From positions 10,107,113 through 10,171,112 of the forward strand of contig NC_087081.1 in assembly GCF_026151205.1 (NCBI RefSeq): a stretch of 64,000 nt of DNA. The letters are read 5' to 3'. The DNA comes from Bolinopsis microptera. Taxonomy: Eukaryota > Ctenophora > Tentaculata > Lobata > Bolinopsidae. Below the pieces are notes generated by a model that did no database searches, was not told the origin of the DNA, and saw nothing but the letters and a program-made list of their open reading frames with translations. Made by a program: the position numbers and the translations under genes. Position 1 is the first letter of the stretch; each line of letters opens with the position of its first letter. Below, in pieces: positions 46,109-57,357 of the stretch.

Positions 46109-46388
46109 TATTTATCCGTGCCATTTTACTGACACCACGGCATCAACTTTAACACGAATTTCTGCAAAAACCGTGAAAGATATACAACTGAAACTTTTTT
46201 GACTGGGTCAAATGCTTTAATGGCCTCCAAATCAGCATGAAAAAATAAAAAATTGGCCAAGAAATAGGAGTTTTAGAGCCCAAAATTTGGTAACCCAAGT
46301 GGTGTCAAAAACGCGAATTAAATAGGTAATAATTGTTTTAGTCTCTTGAGTCTTGACACCATTTTAGGGTTAGACGGGTTCCTGCTAG
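46109..46388 (-). repeat. Arm block Y, right of the Penelope element
   Basis: Reverse complement of 43890-44170, with about 10% visible differences. On the plus strand the order is X-Y on the left but inverted X then inverted Y on the right, so the arms are permuted, not a simple mirror. Confidence 0.85.
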
Positions 46389-46456
46389 TAAATATAATAT
46401 GTAAACTGTCTCTTATGTTATCTTGATAAGTAAAGATAAGGTGAGAAGTGACTCAC

Positions 46457-46605
46457 GGCTGTTTTCGGGATCAGGTTCTTCTTGAAAAACAGTGCCAAGT
46501 TCATCCCTAATCGTTTTATCGTTAATTTCTCTCGGATCTGAACTCTTTTTAAGATCCTTTGTTGTCTCCCTGACTGATCTTTTTTCTGATACCCTTCTCA
46601 GCCAC
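46457..46605 (-). CDS. K2P channel gene, post-TM4 cytoplasmic exon (G)
   Basis: The acceptor TTATTTCCCAG and donor AGCC|GTGAGT bound 149 nt. The first base completes the Glu codon left by the TM4 exon. The frame then reads W-L-R-R-V-S-E-K-R-S-V-R-E-T-T-K, closely resembling the segment just after TM4 of TREK-type K2P channels (W-L-R-V-I-S-K-K-T-K-E-E), where the proximal C-terminus controls gating. The rest is polar and acidic (F-Q-E-E-P-D-P-E-N-S), ending in phase 1. The upstream intron is about 12.8 kb and filled with mobile elements. Confidence 0.75.
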
Positions 46606-46637
46606 CTGGGAAATAATATAAGTGCTGGTCAAAACGT

Positions 46638-46765
46638 TTAGCTTCTGAACATGCTAGATTAATAGATGCTAAAATTAGGCCACTATCGTTGAAAACACTA
46701 TCTTTGTTTGTTTACCAATATTGAATATCCTTAAACTTCAATGAACGTATCCTTAAACTATAATG
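46638..46765 (-). mobile_element. End fragment of the 23.9-26.2 kb foldback family
   Basis: Matches the left end of that element in reverse: CTTCTGAACATGCTAGATTA, then ACCAATATTGAATATCC and AACTTCAATGAACGTATCC. Only the terminal ~125 bp is present and it lies just upstream of exon G in the intron. Confidence 0.75.
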
Positions 46766-47255
46766 AGTGTTTATCACTTTTATGTGTCCGAATTGGTTAA
46801 GCTTAATGATATTTGGTAAATAATGTGGTAGTGGTGGTCCCATTAATCAAAATGTAATGCATATAAACAAAACACGAAGTATAAAGCATAATCTGTGCGG
46901 ATTGTACGAATACTAATATTTCAAAGCTATTTTAATTTCGCTACTTCTACTTCTACTTTCACTTTATATTTATAAAGTTATGAGACTACTCACACTTGAG
47001 TTTTCTTCATTAAGTGGTTTGGAAATAACAAACGAACGAATGAACAAACAGACAAACTTTTCACTATTATCAAAGATATCTTTTTGATAATTAAATCTAT
47101 CTTATAGCTTTATAGGATTCTATTTTGTTTTAAAAACATATTACCTCATGCTAGCTCGTCTCACTCTATTCGCATTTGCTCTGGTGATGAAGTATGTGGC
47201 TGCTTGCATTTTCACCCTCTATCTATTCACCACTCTGAGAAATACGATTAGCATT

Positions 47256-47396
47256 TTGCTACTAGGTGTTGCTAGGTGTTGCTAGGTGTTGCTAGGTGTT
47301 ACTAGGTGTTGCTACTAGGTGTTGCTACTAGGTGTTGCTACTAGGTGTTGCTAGGTGTTGCTAGATCTTGCTAGGTGTTGCTACTAGGTGTTGCAG
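47256..47396 (+). repeat. GCTAGGTGTT / GCTACTAGGTGTT minisatellite
   Basis: About twelve units of 10 or 13 bp (TGCTAGGTGT with optional GCTACT) in an irregular alternation. Confidence 0.9.
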
Positions 47397-47799
47397 GCCT
47401 GTAAATATCCATTGAAGATGTTACCAGAAGGAATTGAACTAGTCTCCTGAACACTTTAAAAATTTGAGCTGTTAATCACAAAGATTATGTAGATTTTTAT
47501 TTAATTATTGGTATTTTATCAATTTGGTATTTTAAATATTGGTATTTTAAATATTGGTATTTTACCAATTTATGGACTGTAATAGTGTAATCTATCAAAA
47601 TCTGGTCGCACCGTTTTTAATCATAATTCATAACTTTTGATGTATCGGAAGTTGTTACGGTTTTTTTCAAACCTACATGGTTAAAATGTAGCAAGTATCC
47701 AAATTTTGGTCGGAAAATTATCCCAAGACCGTTGTCTTGTGCAGTACCAATGCACATTATCAGAACTTATTATAGAACCATGCTGTCTGCTGACGAGTA

Positions 47800-48440
47800 T
47801 GCCTTATCGGACCTCATTTGGACGGACATTACTTGAACGCTGGAGGCCCTATAGCGTTCATTTTAATGTCTGTTCAAATAAAGTCCGTTCAATTAATGTC
47901 CGTCCAAGTTAAAGTCCGTTGAAATTTTTTCAAAAATATTTCCGCAAGGGTTGCTTGCTATGCGGAGATGTGATGTATTATTTAGTATATTAACGCCTGT
48001 AGTCACTAGTCAGTGTATGCGCGGCGCGAGTGTATTTTAAAATTAATGTATTATGCGATATTATACAGATAAAAATTAAGCTCTACGGCAATTGAATTCA
48101 ATCACAAGTGTTTCCCTATTTAAAACATAATGTTCATATTATGAAGTGAGCTGATTAGAGCTTATAATTGAAATGAACGGAAATCTAGCGTCCGCCACAA
48201 CGAAACAACGGGCGCAATTCTTGTTACTGCTTAATGACTGCGTTTCTTACTTACTGTATAAAAAATGGATCTAAAAATCATTTGCTGAAATTTATAAAAC
48301 GTCAAAAATATTGGAAAAAATTCGGATTTTTGATGGTTTTAAATGCCTTCGAGCGTTCATATTATAAGTAATGTCCGTTCATAATTGTGTCCATTCATGT
48401 AATGTCTGTCCAAATAAGGTCGTCCGTCCAATTAAGGTCG
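47800..48440. mobile_element. MITE with TGTCCGTCCAA inverted termini
   Basis: The left end (CGGACCTCATTTGGACGGACATTA, near 47808) and right end (TAATGTCTGTCCAAATAAGGTCGTCCG, near 48415) are imperfect inverted repeats. Further GTCCGTTCA/GTCCGTCCAA words flank both. The interior has no ORF. No target duplication could be assigned with confidence. Confidence 0.6.
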
Positions 48441-49800
48441 TAAAAAACGTAATCTAATTTGAGCGATGGTTTGTCGGAAGGTGAAATGACAGTTGATGCA
48501 TGATCAAAAGTCTGGTCTGAACTCTAATTTAAAGACTTAACTTTCTATCCCTTACCATGCACATGCCATGAACATGCTGGGATATTAAAACACTGACAGA
48601 TTGGACGGTCAAATGACAAAATTTTGGCGCAGGGTCACGGATTGGCAGGTATAGTGTTTCCCACCTACACTTTATTTCACGATTCAAATTCTATTCACGA
48701 TTTGATTCTGCAGTGTCAATATAAATTACATGAACACTGCGCGAAACGTGGCACTCCCATGCAACATTAGAAGAGTGTGTCACGTGCAAGGTTGACGGTT
48801 CACTTTTCCGCCTCTCTACCATGATAATAATATAGTTCCAGTAAGAGACGTCAGAATTTAGCCTCCGAATATTGTTTTGATAGAAAAGGAGTGCCAGTTC
48901 CACTTAAATGTTGTGTGGAGTATGGTTAAAAAAGCAACTACAATTAGACATATACCTAACTACATACCTTACTACAAACCTAACTACATACCTTACATAC
49001 CTCACATGAACCGGTACTAAATTATTTTGTGAGCTAGACATGGCTAAGGTTTAAGAACAGAGGATGACTCTTTCGTATATAGTTTCTTTCGGTGTCAAAT
49101 TGTTATAGTTTCTTTGATTATTATATTATCATGGAAAAGACAGTTCGAAAACATAAAGAATGGGCGCTCACTAAGCATTAAATCAGTGTCATGCGTCAAC
49201 AAATTAATAATTTGACTAAGTTATTCAATAAGTAGGAAGCTAAGTTATCGGACATAAAATAGTCAATAATCTTACCGTTTTTTGGAAGCTATCGAGTGTC
49301 TCAGAGCGTTAAAGACGGCAGTTACTAACGTTAGCCCTGTGGAATTTAAGTACTATCTCTTATTTTGGAGCTGGTTTAAGCATGAAATTATAAGTTAAAA
49401 CAGCAATTCGTCTTTGATTACTTAGTAATTACCTGATTTTTGAATTGGAAGGAGTTGATTATCACTAAAATAATCATTAAAGCTGTATTTCGTCGGAATC
49501 GTTTAACTCGCATGGCGAGCGTCTTCCGATCCCATGATGTACTAAGACGTCAGGATTTTTCCCCACCAAGCTCTACAACATCGCTATTTGTTAGCCAGTG
49601 GCTTTCGCTAAGAGTAAGTTTTTTTGAGCGGAGGCCGAAAGTCAGAGACAGCTTGATTGCTTATTTAAATTTAAAGCCGGTGGTATTTACTAAATTTACA
49701 AGTTAATACCGTGTCAGCATCGATGCTAGTGGCAGTGCAGTATAAGTTACAATTACTTATATCAGCGGTAGGTGGAATTAGTATAAATATCTAGCAGCCA
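48441..49800. other. K2P intron, no recognisable gene
   Basis: AT-rich. A patch at 49483-49530 (CGTCGGAATCGTTTAACTCGCATGGCGAG) recurs at 51597-51625 and so belongs to a dispersed repeat. Confidence 0.45.
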
Positions 49801-49802
49801 GC

Positions 49803-50700
49803 AGGAACCCGTTTAACCCTAAAGTAGTGTCAAGACTCAAGAGATTCAAATGATTATTACCTATTATGCTGATTTCAAGGCCATTAAAGCATTTGAACCA
49901 AGCTGGCTCTTACACTGCCGTTAACCGTAGCGCGAGTGCTGAGCGCAGTTTTTCAAAACTTAAAATTGTTAAGAATCGTTTACGGAACTCAATGGCAGAC
50001 AACAGACTGTCAAACTTATCAATCATGTCGATAGAAAAAGACATAATGGACAAACTAAATGTAAATGATGTGATTGATCGATTTGCTTTAAAGAAAAATA
50101 GAAGAATAAATCTCATTTACAAACAGTAAACAAAAATCATAAAGAGTTTTTTTGACTACATATCGATGGAAATTGGAAAATGTAAATTGCCCATGTCATA
50201 ATGTCTCCTACTGTCTATGGTGTCTTGTGTCCATAATGTCAAGTCTTGTGAGTTTAAAGTCTGTAATTTTTTCCTATTTGCATCAAAGCTGTCATTTTAT
50301 TCGATAACTGTCAATCTGCCAGATCCTCAAGCTGAGCTATCCGATTGTGCAGTGCTTATGAACAAACCCAGGTTGCTGCTCAACCTGGGTTGCAACTTCT
50401 CACTGCGGTATTTTATTCTGCAATTTCGAAAATCAAAAATTACCCCCGAAAATGTTAACAATTACTCTGATCGAAAACCTCGCTGAATTCCACTTTAACG
50501 TGAATTCAGTGGCCTCTGGTGCGTTCTAGACCCCCTAAAATCGCCGGGCGGCGCCTTCGGCGCTGCCTCCGGTGAACCAGTCAAAACAGTTTAAGTTGTA
50601 CTTGTATATATCTTTTACGGATTTTGCGGCGGAAAATCGTTTTAATAAGTTGATGCTGTGGTGTCAGTAAAATGGTACGGATATATATCGTCTCGCTTTA
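49803..50700 (+). mobile_element. Arm block Y copy split by a hAT-bearing insert
   Basis: Block Y begins at 49803 (CAGCAGGAACCCG), stops at about 49905 (GCATTTGAA) and resumes at about 50605, running to GGTGTCAGTAAAATGGTAC at 50680. The intervening ~700 bp includes the hAT fragment and a GC-rich palindromic patch (50540-50575). Confidence 0.65.
49892..50129 (+). pseudogene. hAT transposase C-terminal dimerisation domain fragment
   Basis: The frame reads S-A-S-A-E-R-S-F-S-K-L-K-I-V-K-N-R-L-R-N, then R-L-S-N-L-S-I-M-S-I-E, then I-D-R-F-A-L-K-K-N-R-R, and a stop. This is the well-known hAT C-terminal block found in ZMYM-type transposases. The preceding L-T-L-P-L-T-V is in another frame, separated by a single extra base. 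No catalytic domain is present. It is a fragment only. Confidence 0.85.
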
Positions 50701-51160
50701 AGATTTGATCAACCTGTCAAATTAGATTGAGAAGTCTGCTATTAGGTTTATAATGTATCATCCGCCAAATCAGTAAATCCTCAAGCTCTGATTAATCATA
50801 TCCCGTCTGAATATTAACAATATTCAGATATCTTTTACGTTTTTGCGGAAAGTCGTTTTAAAGTTGATGCTGTGGTGTCAGCAAAATGGTACGGATATAA
50901 TTCATAATTATATATCGTCTCGCTTTAAGATTTGATTAACCTGTTAAATTAGATTGAGAAGTCTGCTATTAAGTTTATAATGTATCATCCGCCAAATCAG
51001 TAAATCCGCCAAGTTCTGATTAATCATATCCGTCTGAATATTAACAACCTAATAGTAATACTAGACTAATCACTATCAGTCACCAACTTAAAATTTAACT
51101 ATCAAATATACACTAATTATGAGTAACTGCATTACAGAACGAATTACAGTGAGGGAGACT
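50701..51160. repeat. Second tandem piece of X/Y arm repeat
   Basis: Segment 50827-51010 repeats 50627-50770 (TATCTTTTACGGATTTTGCGG-type, then ATATCGTCTCGCTTTAAGATTTGAT) at about 200-bp distance. This is a two-copy direct duplication. Confidence 0.75.
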
Positions 51161-51165
51161 GGTTA

Positions 51166-51565
51166 AAACATATGGTCATAGAACAGACAAGGCACTAGGA
51201 GTAGGTCGGGCGCCGGTCGGAGGTCTGTCGGGCGCCGGTCGGAGGTCTGTAGGGCGCCGGTCGGAGGTCTGTAGGGCGCCGGTCGGAGGTCTGTTAGGCG
51301 CCTGAAGGTGAGCGCCGGTCAGACTAGAGGTCGACCGGCGCCCGACCAGGGACAAAATGAAATCGCGGCATGCGTACGGAATCGCGATTTTTCCCATTAT
51401 GTGCGACAAATTTTATGTATAGTTTAATGTATAGCCTGTTAAATTACGCGGTATCGCGATTTTTGGCCAAAATAATCGCGAAATCCTTTTGTCCCTGCGC
51501 CCAACCGATGCGACCTCCGACCGGCGCCCGACCGAACTGCCTTGTCTGTTCTATGACCAAACATA
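51166..51565. mobile_element. Foldback element with GGCGCCGGTCGGAGGTCTGT repeats
   Basis: The ends are inverted: ATGGTCATAGAACAGACAAGGCA (about 51171) and its complement ending near 51562. Inside the left end are five 20-bp units GGCGCCGGTCGGAGGTCTGT (51207-51305); a single inverted unit is on the right (about 51515-51535). It is strongly GC-rich against the background. It has no ORF of its own. Confidence 0.7.
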
Positions 51566-51599
51566 TTGATACAAGTGATACGAAAAGTTTTGTATTTCG

Positions 51600-52745
51600 T
51601 CGGAATCGTTCAACTCGCATGGCGAGCGCCCTCCAGTTCTTTCTTGGACGACCCCTAGGGCCTAGATCTTCTCCCATGCGCAGGGGTTCAGTAAAGCAGA
51701 TACTTAGGAAGCCTAGTGTCTGGCATTCTGGTGACAGGGCCAAACCAGCGCAGGCGGTTTGCTCCTATGTACGTCTCTACTGGATTTATCCTTGCACTCT
51801 CCGGCCCTTCTGTGTTTCTAACCCGGCCGATCTTATCTGCTATCCTAAGTATTCTCCTAAAGCAAAGCTGATACAACACCTCAAAGCGATGTGGCTGCTT
51901 TTTGGTTGTGTTCCAAACCTCGCTACCGTATAACAATATTGTCAAAACTGCTGCCTTATAAATCCTTATCTTTGTATAAGACTAAGTCTTATGTTGCGGT
52001 TTTTTCCATATATTACTGAGTTGGTTGAAGGCTACGGAAGCTTTCTGAATCCTAGCAGATAGCTCACGGTCGATAGTGCCGATAGTGCCGTCGCTGGAAA
52101 TAATTGTACCTAAGTTATAATTAGTACGTAAAGTCACTAACTTGCTGCTGGCGTGTCTTAGACAGTGGTGTTCACTGTGGCTTCTTTCGTGTATGGCCGT
52201 TGAGAGGTTGATTTACCAATTACCATAGTCTCAGTCTTTTTACCATTGATTCTCAGACCTCCCTGGGCACCATACATACACAAAAGGTCAGTTGTTTCTT
52301 GAAGACCTTCCTCGTTGTTATCTAGTACTAGTAGTAGTACAGCCATGTCATCTGCAATCTGCATAATCCGTATAATTATATAGCACAGTGATAATTTATA
52401 TCATCTACAAGCGGACTGATAGATCTTTAAAGAACCGCTCCGTGAGACACCACTTTGTTGCTTTCTGTTCTCTCAGCAGCCACAGTGAGGCATACATTAA
52501 AAGTGGGGGACCCTGAATGTCTCCTTGGCCACTGCCAGAACTTACTTCAAAGTTCAAACCATTCTGACAATTCACCGTTGTGTCTGGCAGCACTGACAGT
52601 AATTCCATTAACGTTCCATTAAAGTTCCATTAAAGTTCCATTAAAGAATGCCTGTTTAATTCGGATGTATTTACATGGCAGGCCATAATGATCGAAAGCT
52701 TTCCAAACAAAATTCCTGTCGATTGAATCAAAAGATGCCTGTCAT
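51600..52745 (-). pseudogene. Degenerate LINE reverse-transcriptase fragment
   Basis: On the minus strand, in order and in several frames: S-F-D-S-I-D-R-N-F-V-W-K-A-F (RT block), then S-G-S-G-Q-G-D-I-Q-G-P-P-L, then A-D-D-M-A-V-L-L and the C-terminal L-L-Y-G-S-E-V-W ... R-L-R-W-F-G-P-V-T-R-M-P-D. These match RT blocks of RTE/Jockey-type LINEs. GTTCCATTAAA is tandemly triplicated at 52600-52645, adding in-frame residues. The ORF is broken at several points and both ends are missing. Confidence 0.8.
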
Positions 52746-53045
52746 AGTGACATCCAATGAATTGAAAACGTGACTACAGTTGGAGACTAAAGTGCGTTAC
52801 TCCGAACTCTCCCAATTTTGCCGAATTCCATGAATTCAAGACAATTATGGTAGTGGTAGTCTCCATTTATGGAATTGGATGTGCTCTTTATAATTTCATA
52901 TTGAGTATTTGTACCAAGCTACCAGTAATAAAGTGGCGACTGCCAATGCGTCGTCATGACGATTTTTGAATGGCCGCGGAGTGCTGCAGAGTGCAGACGT
53001 CGCGTGGGTACTGCGTGAGTTACCCTTTTTAAGGGAGCTTCAAGT
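52746..53045. other. No recognisable gene
   Basis: Short interval between the LINE fragment and the telomere-like array. Confidence 0.4.
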
Positions 53046-53049
53046 TATT

Positions 53050-53292
53050 TTTCTAACCCTGACCAGTAATCCTAACCTTAACCCTTACCCTAACCGTAAC
53101 CGGCTAACCGGCTAACCGGCTAACCGGCTAACCCTATCCCAGTAACCCTAGCCCTAACTCTAACCCTAACCCTAACTCTAACCCTAACTCTAACCCTAAC
53201 CCTAACTCTAACCCTATCCCAGTAACCCTAACCCTAACTCTAACCCTAACTCTAACTCTAACCCTAACCCAAACCCCCCCCCCCCCCCCCCC
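53050..53292. repeat. Interstitial telomere-like (CCCTAA)n array
   Basis: CCCTAA hexamers interleaved with CTCTAA variants, plus four CGGCTAAC units and two CCTATCCCAGTAAC units, end in a 20-nt C run (53273-53292). The variants (CCCTAACTCTAA dimers) indicate decay or local re-amplification and not a terminal telomere. Confidence 0.9.
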
Positions 53293-53615
53293 ATTACCAA
53301 CCTCTCGTGGCCGGGGTCTGGCCTCTAATAAGAATCTACTGCAGTGGGGTGCCATATAATGTTTTCGTAATTCTGATAATGACAATACAAACAGTTTTAA
53401 ACTACAAATTTCCATTACCATAACTACGTTTCTGGACCACCGATTTACGAAATTGTACACTTCCTGTGATCACGAATCTGCTCATTTGATTAATTGTACC
53501 ACAAATTGTTTTTTTATTTTAATCAAAAACCAATGATCTCAAGTTATGAACATCTCGAGGCTTTAAAGCTTTAAGAAGGTCGAGGAACTGGAAGTAGATT
53601 TAATGATTGCCTTAT

Positions 53616-54707
53616 TAGTCCAGTCATTTATGGACATTTATGGACATTTATGGAAATGAACCTGCAAATTTGCAGATACTCACGAAACTTTGCACAGACC
53701 TTCCCAAAGGTATGAATAAACAATTTTCGGTTGGAGACATTTTTTTACCGTGGGGAAAACCCAGGAGGGCCACGCCCATATTGACCCAATAACGTAACTG
53801 ACCCCTTGCTTCTGAAGGTCGTAGAGACTTCAAAATAGGCTTAAACGAAGCCGCATATGCATGTTTATATAAGAGTTATTGATCAACACATGGCCTAAAA
53901 TCCTTACTTTTCGAGAAATTCGCCAAAAACCATTTTGGGCGTGGCGCTGAGCCCATTTTACTAACTTTTGATAGGATTGTGATAGAGTCTTTGAATAGCG
54001 TGCAAAAGAACCGCAATTGGCATATTTATGTATGACTTACGAAGAAACATATGCCTTAAAGTGCTTACTTTTTCAGTTATTGGCGAAAAACTGATTTTCG
54101 GTTCCAGAAATCATGCAAAAATATGGGTATCTGGTAAATTGGGCTATAAAGGCCCTAGAGATTTTTGAATGAGTGCAAATTGTGCAGAATGGCCATGTTT
54201 ATATACAACTTATGAAGCAATATGCACCCTAAAATGCTTACTTTTCGAGTTATTTGGGGAAAAAACAGAGAAGATTTGCACAAAATAGAGCAAAATTGGT
54301 TATATCAGCCATTTTTGCCTCCCGTTCTACGTTAATAACTCGAAAAATTTAAAGACTCTATCACAATCCTATCAAAAGTTAGTAAAATGGGCTCAGCGCC
54401 ACGCCCAAAATGGTTTTGGCGAATTTCTCGAAAAGTAAGGATTTTAGGCCATGTGTTGATCAATAACTCTTATATAAAACATGCATATGCAGCTTCGTTT
54501 ATGCCTATTTTGAAGTCTCTACGACCTTCAGAAGCTAGGGGTCAGTTACGTTATTGGGTCAATATGGGCGTGGCCCTCCTGGGTTTTCCCCACGGTAAAA
54601 AAATGTCTCCAACCGAAAATTGTTTATTCATACCTTTGGGAAGGTCTGTGCAAAGTTTCGTGAGTATCTGAAGATTTGCAGGCAGCTGTCCTTAAATGAC
54701 TGGACTA
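53616..54707. mobile_element. 1.1-kb element with ~370-bp inverted arms
   Basis: The termini TAGTCCAGTCATTTA and TAAATGACTGGACTA are exact complements. Long arms follow (53640-54005 and 54355-54690; shared words GGGGAAAACCCAGGAGGGCC and TTGATCAACACATGGCC). The arms open mirror-image frames on each strand that are not genes. The centre (54006-54354) is unique and non-coding. A TA target is possible. Confidence 0.8.
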
Positions 54708-54828
54708 TATATGATACAAAGAAAACTCCATTTACGGAAGTGAGGAGAGTTAGGACTCCTCCATAGTCCATAACTACATTAAATACATTCCTTCTAGTTA
54801 GGGACAATTAACATTAATACAGGACCAT

Positions 54829-57357
54829 CTGGGAAAAAATTTGCAACAAGCTGATTTTTACAGGAATGTGTTGTCCATAGTGTCAGGAACCACCCCAAAG
54901 AGTTTCCAATCTGGATCTGTTGAGCAAAAAAAGTTACAGCCAATTTTCTTCAGGCGCGTATGTCAGCCTGAGGACCGCACTTGAAAAACTCGTAACTATC
55001 GTAATAAAGACCCCCAGGAGCACCATAGGGAGTGCAAAATGACCGCAATAGTGACATTATGTGGGGCGAATCAGTGTTTTAGGGTCGACAGATCTTTACT
55101 TATTGAGATAATTTCATTTTTATAGGCTAACCTCTCAAAAATTTACTAAAATTTTACTTAAATTTGGAAATTTAGCAAAATTGTTGTACAATTAAAACAT
55201 TGTCTAGTTATCAGTATTCAAATTCTAAAATTTACTTTCAATTGTCAATTGATCCTTATATTAGTATAGTAAATAATATACATATCACATCAAATTCTGT
55301 AAAAAAAAGGTCCTGAATTATTAGCATGGTGTCTTTGATTGGCAACTATTAGGTCACTTCTGGCTATCCCATTTCCTCAGAGTTGTTTGATTCTTCTGAA
55401 TCGTCCTGTCTTTCGGGTGCATTAGTGCAACTTAATCCGTGACATTGGCCACATGCCGGTAGATCGCAGCTTTAGTCGGGATTGGCCGGTAGTATCCTTC
55501 AGAACTCATCTCCCATCCATAATGTAGTGGATTTAGACTTGCAGTGTCGAGTGTCACCCAGTTATGGTACTGAAGATATGATCTTAATATATGCTCAGTT
55601 GCAGAGAATGTAGACGGTGGTAGCCTTGATGGGTTGAGTTTTTTCTTTGCTATCATTCTACTGTAGCTGAGAAATCTGAGAGTTTCAAGTGCCTTGGTTT
55701 TATCTCCATAGATATGTTGAAACAAGGAGTTAGGAGAGGCCAGCTTCAATTACTTCATTTGTTGAAACTCTCACAGTGAGTAATGATGCTAAATGACCCT
55801 CCTCATGAAAAGAAACTACCTTTTTCAATATCTTCACCTTACCAAAGCCATGTATACTGCTGACCGTGTCACATCCTGGGAAACTGTGAACAAACAGTAA
55901 TATGCGTTTTATGTTGGCATCAAGAGCATTTACTATTTTACTGATCGAGTGTGAGCCGTTTCTGGTCGTCATCACAATTTCATTGTCATTCTCAGTAAAA
56001 TGATGAATAAGGAGGCAAAGTATATCAGTATCCTCTGCTTTTACCTCAACATCTTCGTAGAAGGACAAGTTTTAAAGCTTTACTATCTACCATGGTATCA
56101 GCATCATCAGTAGCTACATGTACTTCAATTCCATGTTCTGTAAAAACGTTCGACAGAAGCTTTATAAGCTCATGGTTGTTTTTTGAGTTGCTGAACAGTT
56201 TTTTCATCGGAACTGTGCACACAGTAGTACTTTTAATAGCTATATCAGAGCAGTATGTCTTGATTCTTCGCTGATGCTCATGATCTTTTGTTGATCGGGC
56301 ATAGCCATCAAACACAACAATCACTTTCCGCTGTTCGGATTTCGGAACTAGCTTAAGGTATTCATTAGCTATGTCGCCGTATGTTTCAAAGCCTGTGAAC
56401 GAGGTAACTTGATAGAGTAGCCATCCACCATCAATTATTAATGGAGAGGATGGGTTGCTAAATGTCACAGTACAATCAACAACATTCTTGAGGTATTGCC
56501 CAAGGGCTGCCTTGTTTGCTTTTCTCATCATCTGCTCATTGTTAAAAAGACTCATCGGCATTGCTGTGAGCTCATATTGGAAGCTTTCCTCCAGTGTAGA
56601 CTCTCGTTCTGATGCGAAGACAGATGAGTTCTGAAGGATACTACGGCCAATCCCGACTAAAGCTGCGATTGCCCCGGCAGGGATGCTCAACCTCATTTGC
56701 TGCAATTGCTCGGTGGAGGTTGAGAACCCTTGTAAGTACTTAAGGTGTTCCTGACGGAAGTATGGCTTTAAATGTCTACCTGCATGTGGCCAATGTCATG
56801 GATTAAGTTGCACTAATGCACCCGAAAGACAGGACGATTCAGGAGAATCAAACAACTCTGAGGAAATGGGATAGCCAGAAGTGACCTAATAGTTGCCAAT
56901 CAAAGACACCATGCTAATAATTCAGGACCTTTTTTTACAGAATTTGATGTGATATGTATATTATTTACTATAATCTAAGTAGAATTTGATGTGATATGTA
57001 TATTATTTACTATAATTTAAGTAAAATTTCAAAATTTTAGTAAATTTTTGAGAGGTTAGCCTATAAAAATGAAATTATCTCAATAAGTAAAGATCTGACG
57101 ACCCTAAAACACTGATTCGCCCCACATAATGTCACTATTGCGGTCATTTTGCACCCCCTATGGTGCTCCTGGGGGTCTTTATTACGATAGTTACGAGTTT
57201 TTCAAGTGCGGTCCTCAGGCTGACATACGCGCCTGAAGAAAATTGGCTGTAACTTTTTTTGCTCAACAGATCCAGATTGGAAACTCTTTGGGGTGGTTCC
57301 TGACACTATGGACAACACATTCCTGTAAAAATCAGCTTGTTGCAAATTTTTTCCCAG
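54829..57357. mobile_element. 2.5-kb long-TIR element carrying a PIN/FEN-like gene
   Basis: Inverted arms of about 580-630 bp (54829-55456 and 56780-57357) end in CTGGGAAAAAATTTGCAAC and its complement. They enclose the broken nuclease-like gene below and nothing resembling a transposase. Arm sequences differ by scattered substitutions plus a local duplication in the right arm (56950-57010). No convincing target duplication flanks the ends. The ORF's last codons and stop lie inside the left arm. Confidence 0.8.
55432..56790 (-). pseudogene. PIN/FEN-like nuclease-family protein, two frameshifts
   Basis: The minus-strand frame starts at or upstream of ATG 56705; it is open without a Met to about 56788. 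Blocks in order: L-I-I-D-G-G-W-L-L, V-V-F-D-G-Y-A-R-S-T-K-D-H-E-H-Q-R-R, A-T-D-D-A-D-T-M-V-D-S-K-A-L, then after a frameshift near 56060 A-E-D-T-D-I-L-C-L-L-I-H-H and P-G-C-D-T-V-S-S. A second shift near 55745 leads to a frame ending V-A-N-V-T-D before TAA. The spaced acidic residues (DGG, FDGY, DAD, DTD) fit a metal-dependent PIN/FEN-like nuclease fold. The S-T-K-D-H-E-H-Q-R-R block occurs in a repetitive protein family of corals, spiders and molluscs as I recall it. The biochemical role is inferred, not shown. Confidence 0.7.

Noticed and set aside
53648-54671. Two similar 60-94 residue ORFs on opposite strands
   Set aside because: They are the same sequence read from the two inverted arms of one element.
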